The notes beneath the pieces are model-generated. The model worked only from the letters and a program-made list of their open reading frames with translations. It was not told the origin of the DNA and did no database searches. A DNA stretch of 8,025 nt, taken from assembly GCA_046313675.1 (NCBI GenBank), contig JBKBXU010000224.1, forward strand, positions 1-8,025. Reading direction: 5' to 3'. The number at the start of each line of letters is the position of its first letter. Positions within the stretch are counted from its first letter, which is position 1. The stretch comes from JBKBXU01 sp046313675. GTDB lineage: Bacteria > Bacteroidota > Bacteroidia > Cytophagales > Cytophagaceae. Both the position numbers and the translations under genes were made by a program. Of this stretch, positions 1 through 7,437 are shown piece by piece.

Positions 1-1283
1 TTTATTCCCTTCTTTACCTTCACCCAAGGGCGTATAATTAACCTTGTAGCACGGTCGTAGGTGAAGTAGTTCCATATCCAATTCATAAAAACCATGACCT
101 TATTTCGGAAACCTACCAAAGCCAGTACGTGAATGAACATCCATACAAACCAGGCAAAAATTCCGGCGAATTTCCAGCCCGGTAAATCAACAACTGCCTT
201 ATTCCTGCCTACGGTAGCCATGCTACCTTTGTCTTTATAATGAAATGGCTCAGGCTGCTTATGCTTATTCATCCTGAGAAGGTTCTTTGCTACATTTTTT
301 CCTTGTTGGATGGCCACTTGAGCAACCATTACATGGCCGCGGGGCATATCTGTAGTATACATCCCTGCAACATCACCTATGCAATACATATTGTCATAGC
401 CTTTGATCCTGCAAAACATATCTACATGGTAGCGGTTTCCTTTAATAACTTCAGGATTTAAGCCTTCGATGATATTGCCCATAACACCTGCTGCCCATAT
501 CAGTGTCTGAGTATGTATTTTCTTACCATCACCAAAAGTAACGGTATATCCATCATAAGCCTTTACCGTGGTATTAAGCAAGACATTCACCCCAAACTTT
601 CGAAGATATTGCAAAGATTTTTCCGAAGCATTTTTAGACATGCCATTCAATAACTGGGGAGCAGCTTCCACCAAGTAAATATCCATTTGTTGAAAGTCCA
701 GTTCGGGAAGGTCTTTTGGCAAGACATGTCGTTTAAGTTCCGATATGGCTCCCGCCAGCTCCACACCGGTTGGGCCACCCCCTACAATGACTATATCTAA
801 CAGGCTTTCATATTCCTGAGGATCATTGACCAGGAGCGCCTCCTCATAATTTTGAAGGATCTTAGACCGCAGATCCAATGCCTCCGGGATTTGTTTCATG
901 GGAAAGGAATTCTCCTTTACCTCATCCATTCCATAAAAATTCGTGCGCGATCCCGTAGCTATTACCAGGTAATCATATCGTAACCGGCCGATACTTGTAT
1001 TGATGCAGTTGTCTTCGGGATAGACACGATTCACCTCAGCCATACGAAAATAAAAATCCTGAAAACCTTTAAAAACCCGACGTAATGGAGCTGCAATAGC
1101 ATCAGGCTCCAATCCTGCCGTAGCTACCTGATACATCAATGGTTGAAAATTATGATAATTATTCTTATCAAGAAGTACTACCTGAAAAGGATTTTCCTTC
1201 CCCAGGCTTTTTATAAACTGAATTCCGGCAAAACCTCCACCAACAACCACAATTCGCTTTTTTTCAGAGTCGGGTATGTTCAT
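1..1283 (-). CDS. ndh: Type II NADH:quinone oxidoreductase (NDH-2), 3' end cut by window edge
   Basis: This is a single-subunit, FAD-containing, non-proton-pumping NADH dehydrogenase that passes electrons from NADH to membrane quinone on the inner face of the cytoplasmic membrane. The frame is open for 427 codons to the left edge. It shows an N-terminal FAD dinucleotide fold (GGGFAG, residues 15-20), a LVIATGS turn (106-112), a second nucleotide fold for NADH (GGGPTG, 168-173, followed by VELAG), IWAAGV (262-267), the FAD-contacting CIGDVA (301-306), the quinone-site motif AQVAIQQG (321-328), and a hydrophobic, aromatic C-terminal membrane-anchoring region (about 371-405). The family is usually about 430-450 residues, so little is missing. 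I chose the ATG at 1283 because it gives the start MNIPDSEKKR directly before the first beta strand and has AAGGA five bases upstream. An in-frame ATG at 1352 would add 23 residues with no obvious role and a poor ribosome binding site. Identification is firm; the exact start is less so. Confidence 0.95.
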   Translation of the reverse strand, partial: MNIPDSEKKRIVVVGGGFAGIQFIKSLGKENPFQVVLLDKNNYHNFQPLMYQVATAGLEPDAIAAPLRRVFKGFQDFYFRMAEVNRVYPEDNCINTSIGRLRYDYLVIATGSRTNFYGMDEVKENSFPMKQIPEALDLRSKILQNYEEALLVNDPQEYESLLDIVIVGGGPTGVELAGAISELKRHVLPKDLPELDFQQMDIYLVEAAPQLLNGMSKNASEKSLQYLRKFGVNVLLNTTVKAYDGYTVTFGDGKKIHTQTLIWAAGVMGNIIEGLNPEVIKGNRYHVDMFCRIKGYDNMYCIGDVAGMYTTDMPRGHVMVAQVAIQQGKNVAKNLLRMNKHKQPEPFHYKDKGSMATVGRNKAVVDLPGWKFAGIFAWFVWMFIHVLALVGFRNKVMVFMNWIWNYFTYDRATRLIIRPWVKVKKGI

Positions 1284-1411
1284 AGAAATCCTTCTCTTTT
1301 CTTTATTATTGCCATCCGGACCAAGATTATAATTCGCACTTCTGTATTCCATAAAGAGGGGTTATCAAACTAAAAACAAAACTTGAATAATAACCTCCGT
1401 CCAAGCTTAAT

Positions 1412-1443
1412 GTTTGTGTTTGAGTATAATTGAAACCACAAAC
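1412..1443. promoter_or_regulatory. Imperfect inverted repeat in the divergent intergenic region (possible operator)
   Basis: The arms GTTTGTG (1412-1418) and CACAAAC (1437-1443) are perfect inverted repeats 18 nt apart. Three further T-A pairs are possible inside if C1436 is bulged. The symmetry centre falls within TATAAT (1425-1430). The element sits between the divergent NDH-2 and barrel-protein genes, where a regulator site would be expected, but chance is possible in AT-rich DNA. No regulator gene is present in the window to pair with it. Confidence 0.3.
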
Positions 1444-1470
1444 CGGCATATTAACTCCTGACCCTAAAGA

Positions 1471-1505
1471 TTTTCTGACAATAATACTTTACCGGGATAA
1501 TTCTG
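1471..1505 (+). promoter_or_regulatory. Candidate Bacteroidota-type promoter for the outer-membrane protein gene
   Basis: TTTTCTG (1471-1477) and TAATTCTG (1498-1505) are 20 nt apart. Each is one base off the Bacteroidota primary sigma factor consensus (TTTG near -33, TAnnTTTG near -7), and the spacing is right. CTGACA (1475-1480) also resembles a sigma70 -35 box. Transcription would start roughly 40-45 nt before the ATG at 1556. This is a motif match only. Confidence 0.35.
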
Positions 1506-1555
1506 TATTTATTCTTTATCTTATGACTTAAAATGGTTAGCTTGCAGACTCATTT

Positions 1556-2299
1556 ATGAACCTAAAAACTATTATGAAACAGATTTTACTATTTTCAGCG
1601 TTTATCATTTGTTTGGCTGGCACACTGAAAGCACAGGACGATCGCCCTAATGTGATTAAGTTAAACCTTCCAGCCTTAGGCCTTCAAAATTTCTCTTTTC
1701 AATATGAAAGAGGCCTTACCGATAAGGTTTCTGCCGTACTGGGAGTAAGTGTTATGCCAGGAAGAAGCCTTCCTACTATTGTCATAGATGAGGCAGATGA
1801 AGATATTTTAGTTGACAATTTTAGAATGTCCGGATTTGCCATTACTCCGGAATTTCGCTTTTATCCGGGCAGCAACAGAGAAGCACCAAGAGGTTTCTAT
1901 TTAGGTGGTTATGTAAGATACTCAAATTATGCGGTAACATCGCTTTATCCATATGAAGGTGAAACCTTGGATTTCAGAGCAAGATGGTCAGGAGTAGGTG
2001 CAGGCTTTTCCTTAGGCGCCCAATGGTATATAGGCGAACGAGTTACCATTGACTGGTTGATACTAGGAGTACACGCAGGCGCATCCATGCCAAAAATGAG
2101 GCTAACGGGAGCAGAAATAGAAAGAATTCAAAATACCCCTGGAGACAGAGAGGCATTAATTGCCGATATTGAAAGTTTCGATTTGCCTTTCGGACGTGTT
2201 GAAGCTAATTACGATGATAGTAGAACCGTATCTGCAAAAATTATGGGCATACCCTTTCTTGGACTGCGTTCAGGATTATCTGTAGGTATCGCTTTTTAA
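1556..2299 (+). CDS. Secreted outer-membrane beta-barrel-like protein of unknown function
   Basis: The 247-residue product begins with a signal peptide: a hydrophobic core at about residues 9-22 and a likely cut after LKA (26), just before QDD. The mature part alternates hydrophobic and polar residues, with many Gly and aromatic positions (for example GLQNFSFQYERGL and GGYVRYSNYA). It ends in the aromatic-terminated strand GLSVGIAF, as expected for a barrel closing strand recognised by the BAM machinery. The layout resembles Bacteroidota DUF3575-type or porin-family small barrels, but I cannot confirm a family. An in-frame ATG at 1574 gives MKQILLFSAF and an equally good signal peptide; neither start has a strong Shine-Dalgarno sequence. 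It is monocistronic, ending just before a strong terminator. No enzymatic residues are visible and the substrate or role is unknown. Confidence 0.85.
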   Translation: MNLKTIMKQILLFSAFIICLAGTLKAQDDRPNVIKLNLPALGLQNFSFQYERGLTDKVSAVLGVSVMPGRSLPTIVIDEADEDILVDNFRMSGFAITPEFRFYPGSNREAPRGFYLGGYVRYSNYAVTSLYPYEGETLDFRARWSGVGAGFSLGAQWYIGERVTIDWLILGVHAGASMPKMRLTGAEIERIQNTPGDREALIADIESFDLPFGRVEANYDDSRTVSAKIMGIPFLGLRSGLSVGIAF

Positions 2300-2321
2300 T
2301 AGAAGTCTTATAGAAAACACC

Positions 2322-2356
2322 AAAAAAGAGCCCCCATTATTCCAGGGCTCTTTTTT
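2322..2356. terminator. Bidirectional Rho-independent terminator
   Basis: AAAAAAGAGCCC (2322-2333) and GGGCTCTTTTTT (2345-2356) form a perfect 12-bp stem around an 11-nt loop. On each strand the descending arm ends in six U residues, so it should work in both directions. It lies 22 nt after the barrel-protein stop codon and 67 nt beyond the stop of the convergent universal stress gene, with no other gene between. Confidence 0.9.
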
Positions 2357-2423
2357 ACGACCACTTCTAAGATTTTTTAGATTTAGACCGCACAATCGTA
2401 TATCCAATTAATAGTTAAGGATA

Positions 2424-3245
2424 TTACAGGTGCAATGCCAGCAACGGCACATTCGTTTGCTCTGCCATTTTCTTAGTCATACTGGGTTTAAATACCCTAT
2501 TAAGGCCTTTTCTTTTATGCGTAGCCATAACCAGAGCATCCGTTCTATGCCCGGTGGTATATTCCGACAAACCCCTGACTACATTCTTATTTTCGGTGTG
2601 TTCATATTCCAGGCGATCATAACCCAGGCACTTGACCACCTTTTCTTTAATAGTTAAAAACTTCTGATAATGGTCACTGCCATCTTCTTCTGCAATGTTC
2701 AAAACCGTAATATAGGCATCGTAGGCTCTGGCAAGATCTGATAGTTCGCATAATGCCGGAACATCTGAATCTTTAAGATCACTTGCAAAAATTATGCGTT
2801 CGAAATTATGAAACTCCGTACTGGATGGTATGGCAAAAACCGGACATTCTGCGATTTCAATTAAATCTGCCGTAATACTTCCAGGCATAAAACCATCACC
2901 CCCTGTAGCCATAACAATCAGGTCAATGTGTTCATCCTTGATGAGCTTACGTATATTATCCGTAGCCATGCCTTGCAAATTGATGCAGCGACATGGAATG
3001 TCGGAATTTCTATTCTGCACATACTTAACTACCTCTTCTAACTTGTGCTCTTCCTTCTTCAGGCTTTCCTTGTATGTCCTCTCAATGGATTCGAGAGATA
3101 TAGTACTACTATACCTCGGATAGTGACTGGAATGAAAAATAATAATTTCTCCTGACATCTTATACGCCAGGTTAATAGCATATTCCAATGCATTGTATGT
3201 TTTGTCCGAAAAGTCTGTTGGAAATAATATTTTATTCGCCCTCAT
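2424..3245 (-). CDS. Tandem universal stress protein (two UspA domains)
   Basis: This cytoplasmic stress-response protein of 273 residues has two UspA folds in tandem, a common length for Bacteroidota. Domain 1 (about 3-140) opens with KILFPTDFSDKTYNALEYAI. Domain 2 (about 149-273) opens with RIIFASDLKDSDVPAL. Each ends in the usual VP/CP-hydrophobic strand (ECPVFAIP, NVPLLALHL). The ATP-binding loop pattern of the family (G-x2-G-x9-G-S/T) is altered in both. In domain 1 the stretch from G116 to GS (122-123) holds five residues rather than nine. In domain 2 the glycine positions are A241, K244 and P254, with only S255 kept. Nucleotide binding may therefore be weak or lost; this is inference. 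The start is well supported by GGAGG four bases before the ATG. It is divergent from the dipeptidase gene and convergent with the barrel gene, so it is transcribed alone. The precise stress it answers to cannot be read from sequence. Confidence 0.92.
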   Translation of the reverse strand: MRANKILFPTDFSDKTYNALEYAINLAYKMSGEIIIFHSSHYPRYSSTISLESIERTYKESLKKEEHKLEEVVKYVQNRNSDIPCRCINLQGMATDNIRKLIKDEHIDLIVMATGGDGFMPGSITADLIEIAECPVFAIPSSTEFHNFERIIFASDLKDSDVPALCELSDLARAYDAYITVLNIAEEDGSDHYQKFLTIKEKVVKCLGYDRLEYEHTENKNVVRGLSEYTTGHRTDALVMATHKRKGLNRVFKPSMTKKMAEQTNVPLLALHL

Positions 3246-3256
3246 TCTGCCTCCAC

Positions 3257-3288
3257 TTTATTTATATAACACCTTTACTATAAATTTA
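3257..3288 (+). promoter_or_regulatory. Weak candidate promoter for the dipeptidase gene
   Basis: TTTA (3257-3260) and TAAATTTA (3281-3288) are 20 nt apart, each one base from the Bacteroidota -33/-7 consensus; TATAAA (3279-3284) overlaps as a sigma70-like -10. It lies in the 113-nt divergent gap and would give a leader of about 65 nt. The region is very AT-rich, so chance matches are likely. Confidence 0.25.
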
Positions 3289-3358
3289 GTTAAGAAAAAG
3301 CCAACAGGTTTACGCAAAACAAAAATTATTATTAAAATTGTACCAAAAGCCCCCAATA

Positions 3359-4720
3359 ATGAAAGAATATATTGAAAAAAATAAAGACCGTTTTATAAGC
3401 GAACTTTTTGAACTTCTGCGGATACCTTCCGTTAGCGCCGATAAAAAATTTGCACCTGAAATGATACGGGCTGCTGAATTTGTAAAGAATGCCCTGACTG
3501 AAGCGGGAGCATAAAATGCCAAACTTTACCCGACCGAAGGCACCCCCATTGTTTATGCAGATAAAATAACCGACCCTTCCCTTCCTACCGTGCTGGTATA
3601 CGGACATTATGACGTACAACCACCTGATCCATTGGATTTGTGGAGCTCGCCCCCGTTTGAGCCGGTAATCAAAGATGATAAAATATACGCACGGGGTGCA
3701 AGCGACGATAAAGGCCAGGTATACATGCACATCAAAGCATTGGAGACCTTGCTTCACCACAATGCTCTACCCTGCAACGTAAAATTTATTATAGAAGGCG
3801 AAGAAGAAATAGGTTCTGACAATCTCGATAAATTTGTCAGAGACCATAAAGAACTGCTTTCGGCAGATGTTGCCCTTATTTCTGATACAGGAATTCTTTC
3901 CGTAGATTGCCCAACCATTACTGTCGGGCTAAGGGGACTTAGCTATCTTGAGGTAGAAGTAGTCGGGCCAAACAGAGATCTTCATTCCGGTGTGTACGGT
4001 GGTGCTGTGGGCAATCCAATAAACATACTATGTGAAATGATTGCTTCACTTAAAGACGAAAAAAACCACATTGTCATTCCAGGCTTTTACGATGATGTTC
4101 AGGAGTTATCCAAAGAAGAAAGAGCGGTAATTGATAAACTACCCTTGGATCTGGAGCTGTTTAAAAAATCGCTGGATATTAAAGAAGTTCATGGCGAAGC
4201 TGGATATTCAACCCTGGAGAGAGTCTCTATCAGGCCAACGCTGGATATAAATGGCATATGGGGAGGATATATTGGGGAAGGTGCAAAAACAGTATTACCG
4301 TCAAAAGCCCAGGCCAAAATCAGCATGCGGCTAGTACCGAACCAGAACTCAAAAAAGATTACTAGCCTGTTCACAAAGCACTTTGAAAGCATTGCACCGG
4401 CAGGTGTAAAAGTAAAAGTAAAGCCACACCATGGTGGCGAACCGGCTTTAACGCCGACTGATTCCATAGCCTATGCCGCAGCAAGTAAAGCCTTTGAAGA
4501 TGCCTGGGGTAAAACCCCTCTTCCCATGCGTGAAGGAGGCAGTATACCCGTTGTAAATTTAATTGAACGGGAACTGGGACTAAAGACAATTTTGTTAGGA
4601 TTTGGACTGGAAAGCGATGCCATTCACTCCCCAAATGAGAATTTTAAGGTATTTAATTATATCAAAGGAATTGAAACCATCGTTTTGTTTTACCGGCACT
4701 ATGCAACTTTGAATAAATAA
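3359..4720 (+). pseudogene. M20 family metallodipeptidase (carnosinase/CNDP-like) interrupted by an in-frame TAA
   Basis: The full frame is 454 codons including the final TAA, the normal size for cytoplasmic M20 dipeptidases that hydrolyse dipeptides with a di-metal centre. Codons 1-51 are recognisably the family N-terminus (MKEYIEKNKD, then LLRIPSVSAD). Codon 52 is TAA (3512-3514), and the same frame resumes at once with NAKLYPTEGTPIVYADK. Beyond the stop everything expected is present: H83 and D85 (GHYDVQP), the bridging aspartate D116 (GASDDKG), catalytic and metal glutamates E149/E150 (EGEEEIGS), D176, the dimer-domain H209 (LHSGVYGG), MREGGSIPVV, and the last metal ligand H423 (DAIHSPNENF). 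No frameshift is needed. A GTG at 3590 (codon 78) could start a 376-residue product, but it lacks a ribosome binding site and would remove the first strand and helices. One base change (for example GAA to TAA) explains the lesion. Family assignment is firm; whether the gene is truly dead is open. Confidence 0.88.
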
Positions 4721-4722
4721 CG

Positions 4723-4730
4723 TATTTTTG
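4723..4730 (+). promoter_or_regulatory. Isolated TAnnTTTG -7 element ahead of the DsbD cluster
   Basis: TATTTTTG is an exact match to the Bacteroidota -7 consensus and lies in the 18-nt gap before the ATG at 4739. No TTTG is found 19-21 nt upstream; the nearest ends only 11 nt before it. A transcript starting here would be almost leaderless. It may be chance, and read-through from the dipeptidase promoter is the simpler source of transcription. Confidence 0.18.
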
Positions 4731-4738
4731 GTGTAGCG

Positions 4739-5431
4739 ATGAGAAAACTTTATATTCTATTCTTATTTATATTTGTAGCAGCTTCTATACAGGCTCAGGT
4801 TATCAATCCGGCTTCATGGACCTATGCAACTTCTGCAAAAGAAGTTAAAGTAGGAGAAACTGTAGAATTGATATTTCGGGCAACCCTAAAGGATACTTGG
4901 TATATTTATTCCACTGATTTTGACCTGGATGGCCCCTTGCCGACAGAATTTAATTTTAAGTCCCACCCTTCGTATGAACTGGTAGGAAAAATACAGCCTG
5001 TAGAGCCCAAGAAAAAATACAGTGAAATATTTGAAGGAGAGTACACCTATCATACAGGCAAAGCAGAATTTCGGCAAAAGGTGAAAATCCTTTCAGAAAA
5101 CCCTGTTATCGAAGTGGAATATAATTATCAGACCTGTTCCGACAAAGAAGGCAAGTGTATACAGTTTGATGAAGAGCATACCTTTACAGATATTAAAGTT
5201 CTGGCGGCAGCAACTCCCGTAAAACCTCAGGACAAACCTGCGGTAAAAACCCCTGAACCTACCGGAAAAAACACCACAGAAAATCAAAAATCAGCATCAT
5301 CTGACCTACAGCAAAGAATTAGCGAACTCGAAAATGAGCGTGAAAAATACATTCGTAGAGATGCTCAGGGTCGTGACGAGTCGGCACAATACCTTCGTAA
5401 TTTTGTCAGAAAGCATGGAGGTAATAACTAA
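4739..5431 (+). CDS. Secreted DsbD alpha-domain-like protein (separate N-terminal domain of a split DsbD)
   Basis: The 230-residue protein has a clear signal peptide (hydrophobic residues 4-16, cut after IQA or AQ near 19-20). Residues about 22-155 form an immunoglobulin-like DsbD N-terminal domain: ASWTYATSAKEVKVGETVEL, then a WYIYS strand and a YNYQTCSDKEGKC segment. C133 and C140 correspond to the redox pair that, in DsbD, receives electrons from the C-terminal thioredoxin domain and passes them to periplasmic substrates. The stop codon directly abuts the start of the membrane DsbD gene, which lacks this domain, so the two are very likely partners. After the domain comes a Pro/Lys/Thr-rich linker (about 158-188) and a charged helical tail (about 189-225; LQQRISELENEREKYIRRD) not typical of the isolated domain. 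No lipoprotein cysteine is present. Domain identity is likely; substrate (cytochrome c maturation, disulfide isomerase or other) is unknown. Confidence 0.82.
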   Translation: MRKLYILFLFIFVAASIQAQVINPASWTYATSAKEVKVGETVELIFRATLKDTWYIYSTDFDLDGPLPTEFNFKSHPSYELVGKIQPVEPKKKYSEIFEGEYTYHTGKAEFRQKVKILSENPVIEVEYNYQTCSDKEGKCIQFDEEHTFTDIKVLAAATPVKPQDKPAVKTPEPTGKNTTENQKSASSDLQQRISELENEREKYIRRDAQGRDESAQYLRNFVRKHGGNN

Positions 5432-7192
5432 ATGAAAAATTTATTTTTTATTCTTTTATTCACGCTACTACTTCCCTCAGGCTCCTTTGCTCAGGAAAAG
5501 ATAAAACTGTCCCCTGAAGAAGCAAGGGAATTAAATACCCACATAAATAATCTCCTTAAAAGAGACAGCATCAATACCCTTATCATTGATGAATTAAAAA
5601 AAGAATTAAACCTTCCCCCGGCGGCCATAGAGCCTACCCCTGAAGCACCTTCCAGAGCCCAGGTTGAAGAAGTGGCACCGGAGCCGGAAATAAAACTTAA
5701 AGACCGTGGCGGGAACAATGCCCATGCTTTGTCCATGCTCGCATTTCTTTTGCTGGCATTTGGTTCCGGATTAATCTCACTGGTAACTCCATGTGTATTT
5801 CCAATGATACCCATGACCGTAACTTTTTTCACCAACGCAAGCAATAACCGGGGCCAGGCAATAAAAAAAGCGTTTCTTTATGGTTTTTCCATCGTATTCA
5901 TTTATGGCATTTTGGGAGCCATACTTGCCCCACTCAATGGCCCTGAGTTTGCACAGGTCCTGAGTACCCACTGGCTGCCCAACACCCTATTTTTCGTGGT
6001 TTTTATAGTGTTTGGTTTATCATTTCTTGGATTATTTGATATTACCCTGCCCAGTTCCTTTATCAACAAAGTGGATGCCCAGGCCGACAGAGGAGGACTG
6101 ATAGGAGTTTTCTTTATGGCATTTACCCTTGTCCTTGTTTCATTTTCATGTACTGGCCCTATCATTGGTGCTTTACTGGTGGAAGCAGCAGGTGAAAATC
6201 CCTTAAGGCCAATCCTTGGAATGATTAGTTATGCCGCAGCATTCGCTATACCGTTTACCTTGTTCGCAATGTTCCCCGGTTGGTTGAAAGCCCTTCCAAA
6301 ATCCGGTGGGTGGCTCAATGTGGTAAAAGTTTTACTGGGCTTTATAGAACTTGCCCTGGCATTTAAGTTTCTGAGTATTGCCGATCAGGTTTACCATTGG
6401 AACATCCTTGACCGGGAAACCTATCTTGCCATCTGGATTGTTATTGCCATTCTAATGGGAGTATACCTCCTTGGAAAGATCCGTTTGCCCCACGATAGTG
6501 AAGTGGAGAAAATCGGTGTGCCACGACTTATCCTCTCAATAATCGTCTTTACATTCGCCGTATATCTTATTCCAGGTATGTTTGGAGCACCGCTGAAAGC
6601 CTTATCCGGCTACCTGCCTCCAATGTCAACACATGATTTTGATATTCCCGGAATTGTAAGGCAATACAGCATCAGTCACGATGGGGACGGAAGTACGCTT
6701 TGCAGCCAGCCTAAACATGAAGGAAGGCTAAATTTACCTCACGGACTCAAAGGTTATTTTGACTATGAGCAGGCCCTTGCTTGTGCAAGAGAAAGAAATC
6801 TGCCCTTGTTTATAGATTTCACCGGCCATGGCTGCGTAAACTGTAGGGAAATGGAAGCCAATGTATGGGCTGATCCAGAGGTAATGCGAATGTTAAACAA
6901 TGATTTTCTTATTGTAGCCTTATACACCGATGACCGGACACAATTGCCTGAATCGGATTGGTTCACTTCACCATACGATAATAAAGTCAAAAAAACTGTA
7001 GGTGCCATAAACCGTGACATTCAGATTCGCCATTATAATGTCAACGCTCAACCTTATTACGTACTACTCGACCCATTTACTGAAAAAATACTTGCTCAGC
7101 CTATAGGATATGAGCGCAGCATACCTCTGTTTTTGGATTTCCTGAAAGAAGGAAAATCAAATTTTCAAAAAATCAGGGGTAATCAGGAATAA
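5432..7192 (+). CDS. dsbD: Membrane thiol:disulfide interchange protein DsbD (beta and gamma domains)
   Basis: This inner-membrane electron conduit takes reducing equivalents from cytoplasmic thioredoxin and delivers them to the periplasm. The 586-residue product has a signal peptide (cut after FAQ, about 21), a periplasmic segment of about 75 residues with a charged helix (LSPEEARELN to LKKELN) and a Pro/Glu linker, then about eight transmembrane helices (about 98-382). The transmembrane cysteines are C121 (TPCVFPMIP) and C240 (SCTGPIIG). The C-terminal thioredoxin domain (about 440-575) has the active site CVNC (C468, C471) and the cis-proline at P541 (NAQPYYV). E. coli DsbD is similar in length but has an alpha domain at the N-terminus; here that domain lies in the preceding gene. 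The ATG follows the previous stop with no gap, and GGAGG at 5417-5421 inside that gene serves as its ribosome binding site, so translation is probably coupled. All four core redox cysteines are present, so it should be functional. Confidence 0.94.
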   Translation: MKNLFFILLFTLLLPSGSFAQEKIKLSPEEARELNTHINNLLKRDSINTLIIDELKKELNLPPAAIEPTPEAPSRAQVEEVAPEPEIKLKDRGGNNAHALSMLAFLLLAFGSGLISLVTPCVFPMIPMTVTFFTNASNNRGQAIKKAFLYGFSIVFIYGILGAILAPLNGPEFAQVLSTHWLPNTLFFVVFIVFGLSFLGLFDITLPSSFINKVDAQADRGGLIGVFFMAFTLVLVSFSCTGPIIGALLVEAAGENPLRPILGMISYAAAFAIPFTLFAMFPGWLKALPKSGGWLNVVKVLLGFIELALAFKFLSIADQVYHWNILDRETYLAIWIVIAILMGVYLLGKIRLPHDSEVEKIGVPRLILSIIVFTFAVYLIPGMFGAPLKALSGYLPPMSTHDFDIPGIVRQYSISHDGDGSTLCSQPKHEGRLNLPHGLKGYFDYEQALACARERNLPLFIDFTGHGCVNCREMEANVWADPEVMRMLNNDFLIVALYTDDRTQLPESDWFTSPYDNKVKKTVGAINRDIQIRHYNVNAQPYYVLLDPFTEKILAQPIGYERSIPLFLDFLKEGKSNFQKIRGNQE

Positions 7193-7203
7193 CTAAGCGG
7201 GAT

Positions 7204-7434
7204 ATGAAACTAATATTCTTCTCGATTGCATTCGGAATTATTTCATGGGTTTTGTCTTTCAGCATATTTGGTGTCTTTATGGTGCCTTTTACCATTTTTG
7301 CTTCTTTGGCATTTTATTTCCTTGCTCTGGGAGAGAATAATCTTTTGCTTAAAGTAGCTGCGTTAAAATATATCATTCTGGCATTCTTGATTCTACCAAT
7401 CATTCCATTACTAATTTATTCCATCTCAGAATAA
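7204..7434 (+). CDS. Small three-helix membrane protein of unknown function
   Basis: This 76-residue protein is almost entirely hydrophobic. Three membrane segments can be drawn at about residues 3-22, 24-43 and 54-74, separated by a short GENN turn and a LKVAALK stretch. There is no cysteine, so it is unlikely to take part in thiol exchange chemistry itself. It starts 11 nt after the DsbD stop and ends 3 nt before the next gene, so it almost certainly shares their transcript. I do not recognise a family. It could be a small accessory subunit of the DsbD system or simply a hitch-hiking gene. Confidence 0.7.
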   Translation: MKLIFFSIAFGIISWVLSFSIFGVFMVPFTIFASLAFYFLALGENNLLLKVAALKYIILAFLILPIIPLLIYSISE

Positions 7435-7437
7435 AAC

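Noticed and set aside
240..461. A plus-strand 73-codon open frame (and a similar one at 1143-1373).
   Set aside because: Both lie antisense to the NDH-2 gene, whose motifs are unmistakable over the same bases or its leader.
1366..1372. TAGTTTG on the minus strand as a -7 box for NDH-2.
   Set aside because: It is one base short of TAnnTTTG and has no TTTG at the required 19-21 nt upstream.
3512..3514. Programmed readthrough, recoding or an alternative genetic code at the TAA.
   Set aside because: TAA also ends the neighbouring genes, no recoding structure or typical readthrough context was seen, and TAA is not a selenocysteine or pyrrolysine codon.
3512..3518. TAAAATG at the nonsense codon could be a stop/restart junction of two coupled genes.
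   Set aside because: The ATG (3516-3518) is out of frame with the downstream dipeptidase and opens only a short frame.
3332..3760. A 142-codon minus-strand open frame opposite the start of the dipeptidase.
   Set aside because: It lies antisense to clear dipeptidase coding sequence, has an atypical composition rich in Phe, Tyr and Cys, and no recognisable domain.
5491..5844. A 117-codon minus-strand open frame inside dsbD.
   Set aside because: It is a shadow of the dsbD frame, with no ribosome binding site or domain signature.
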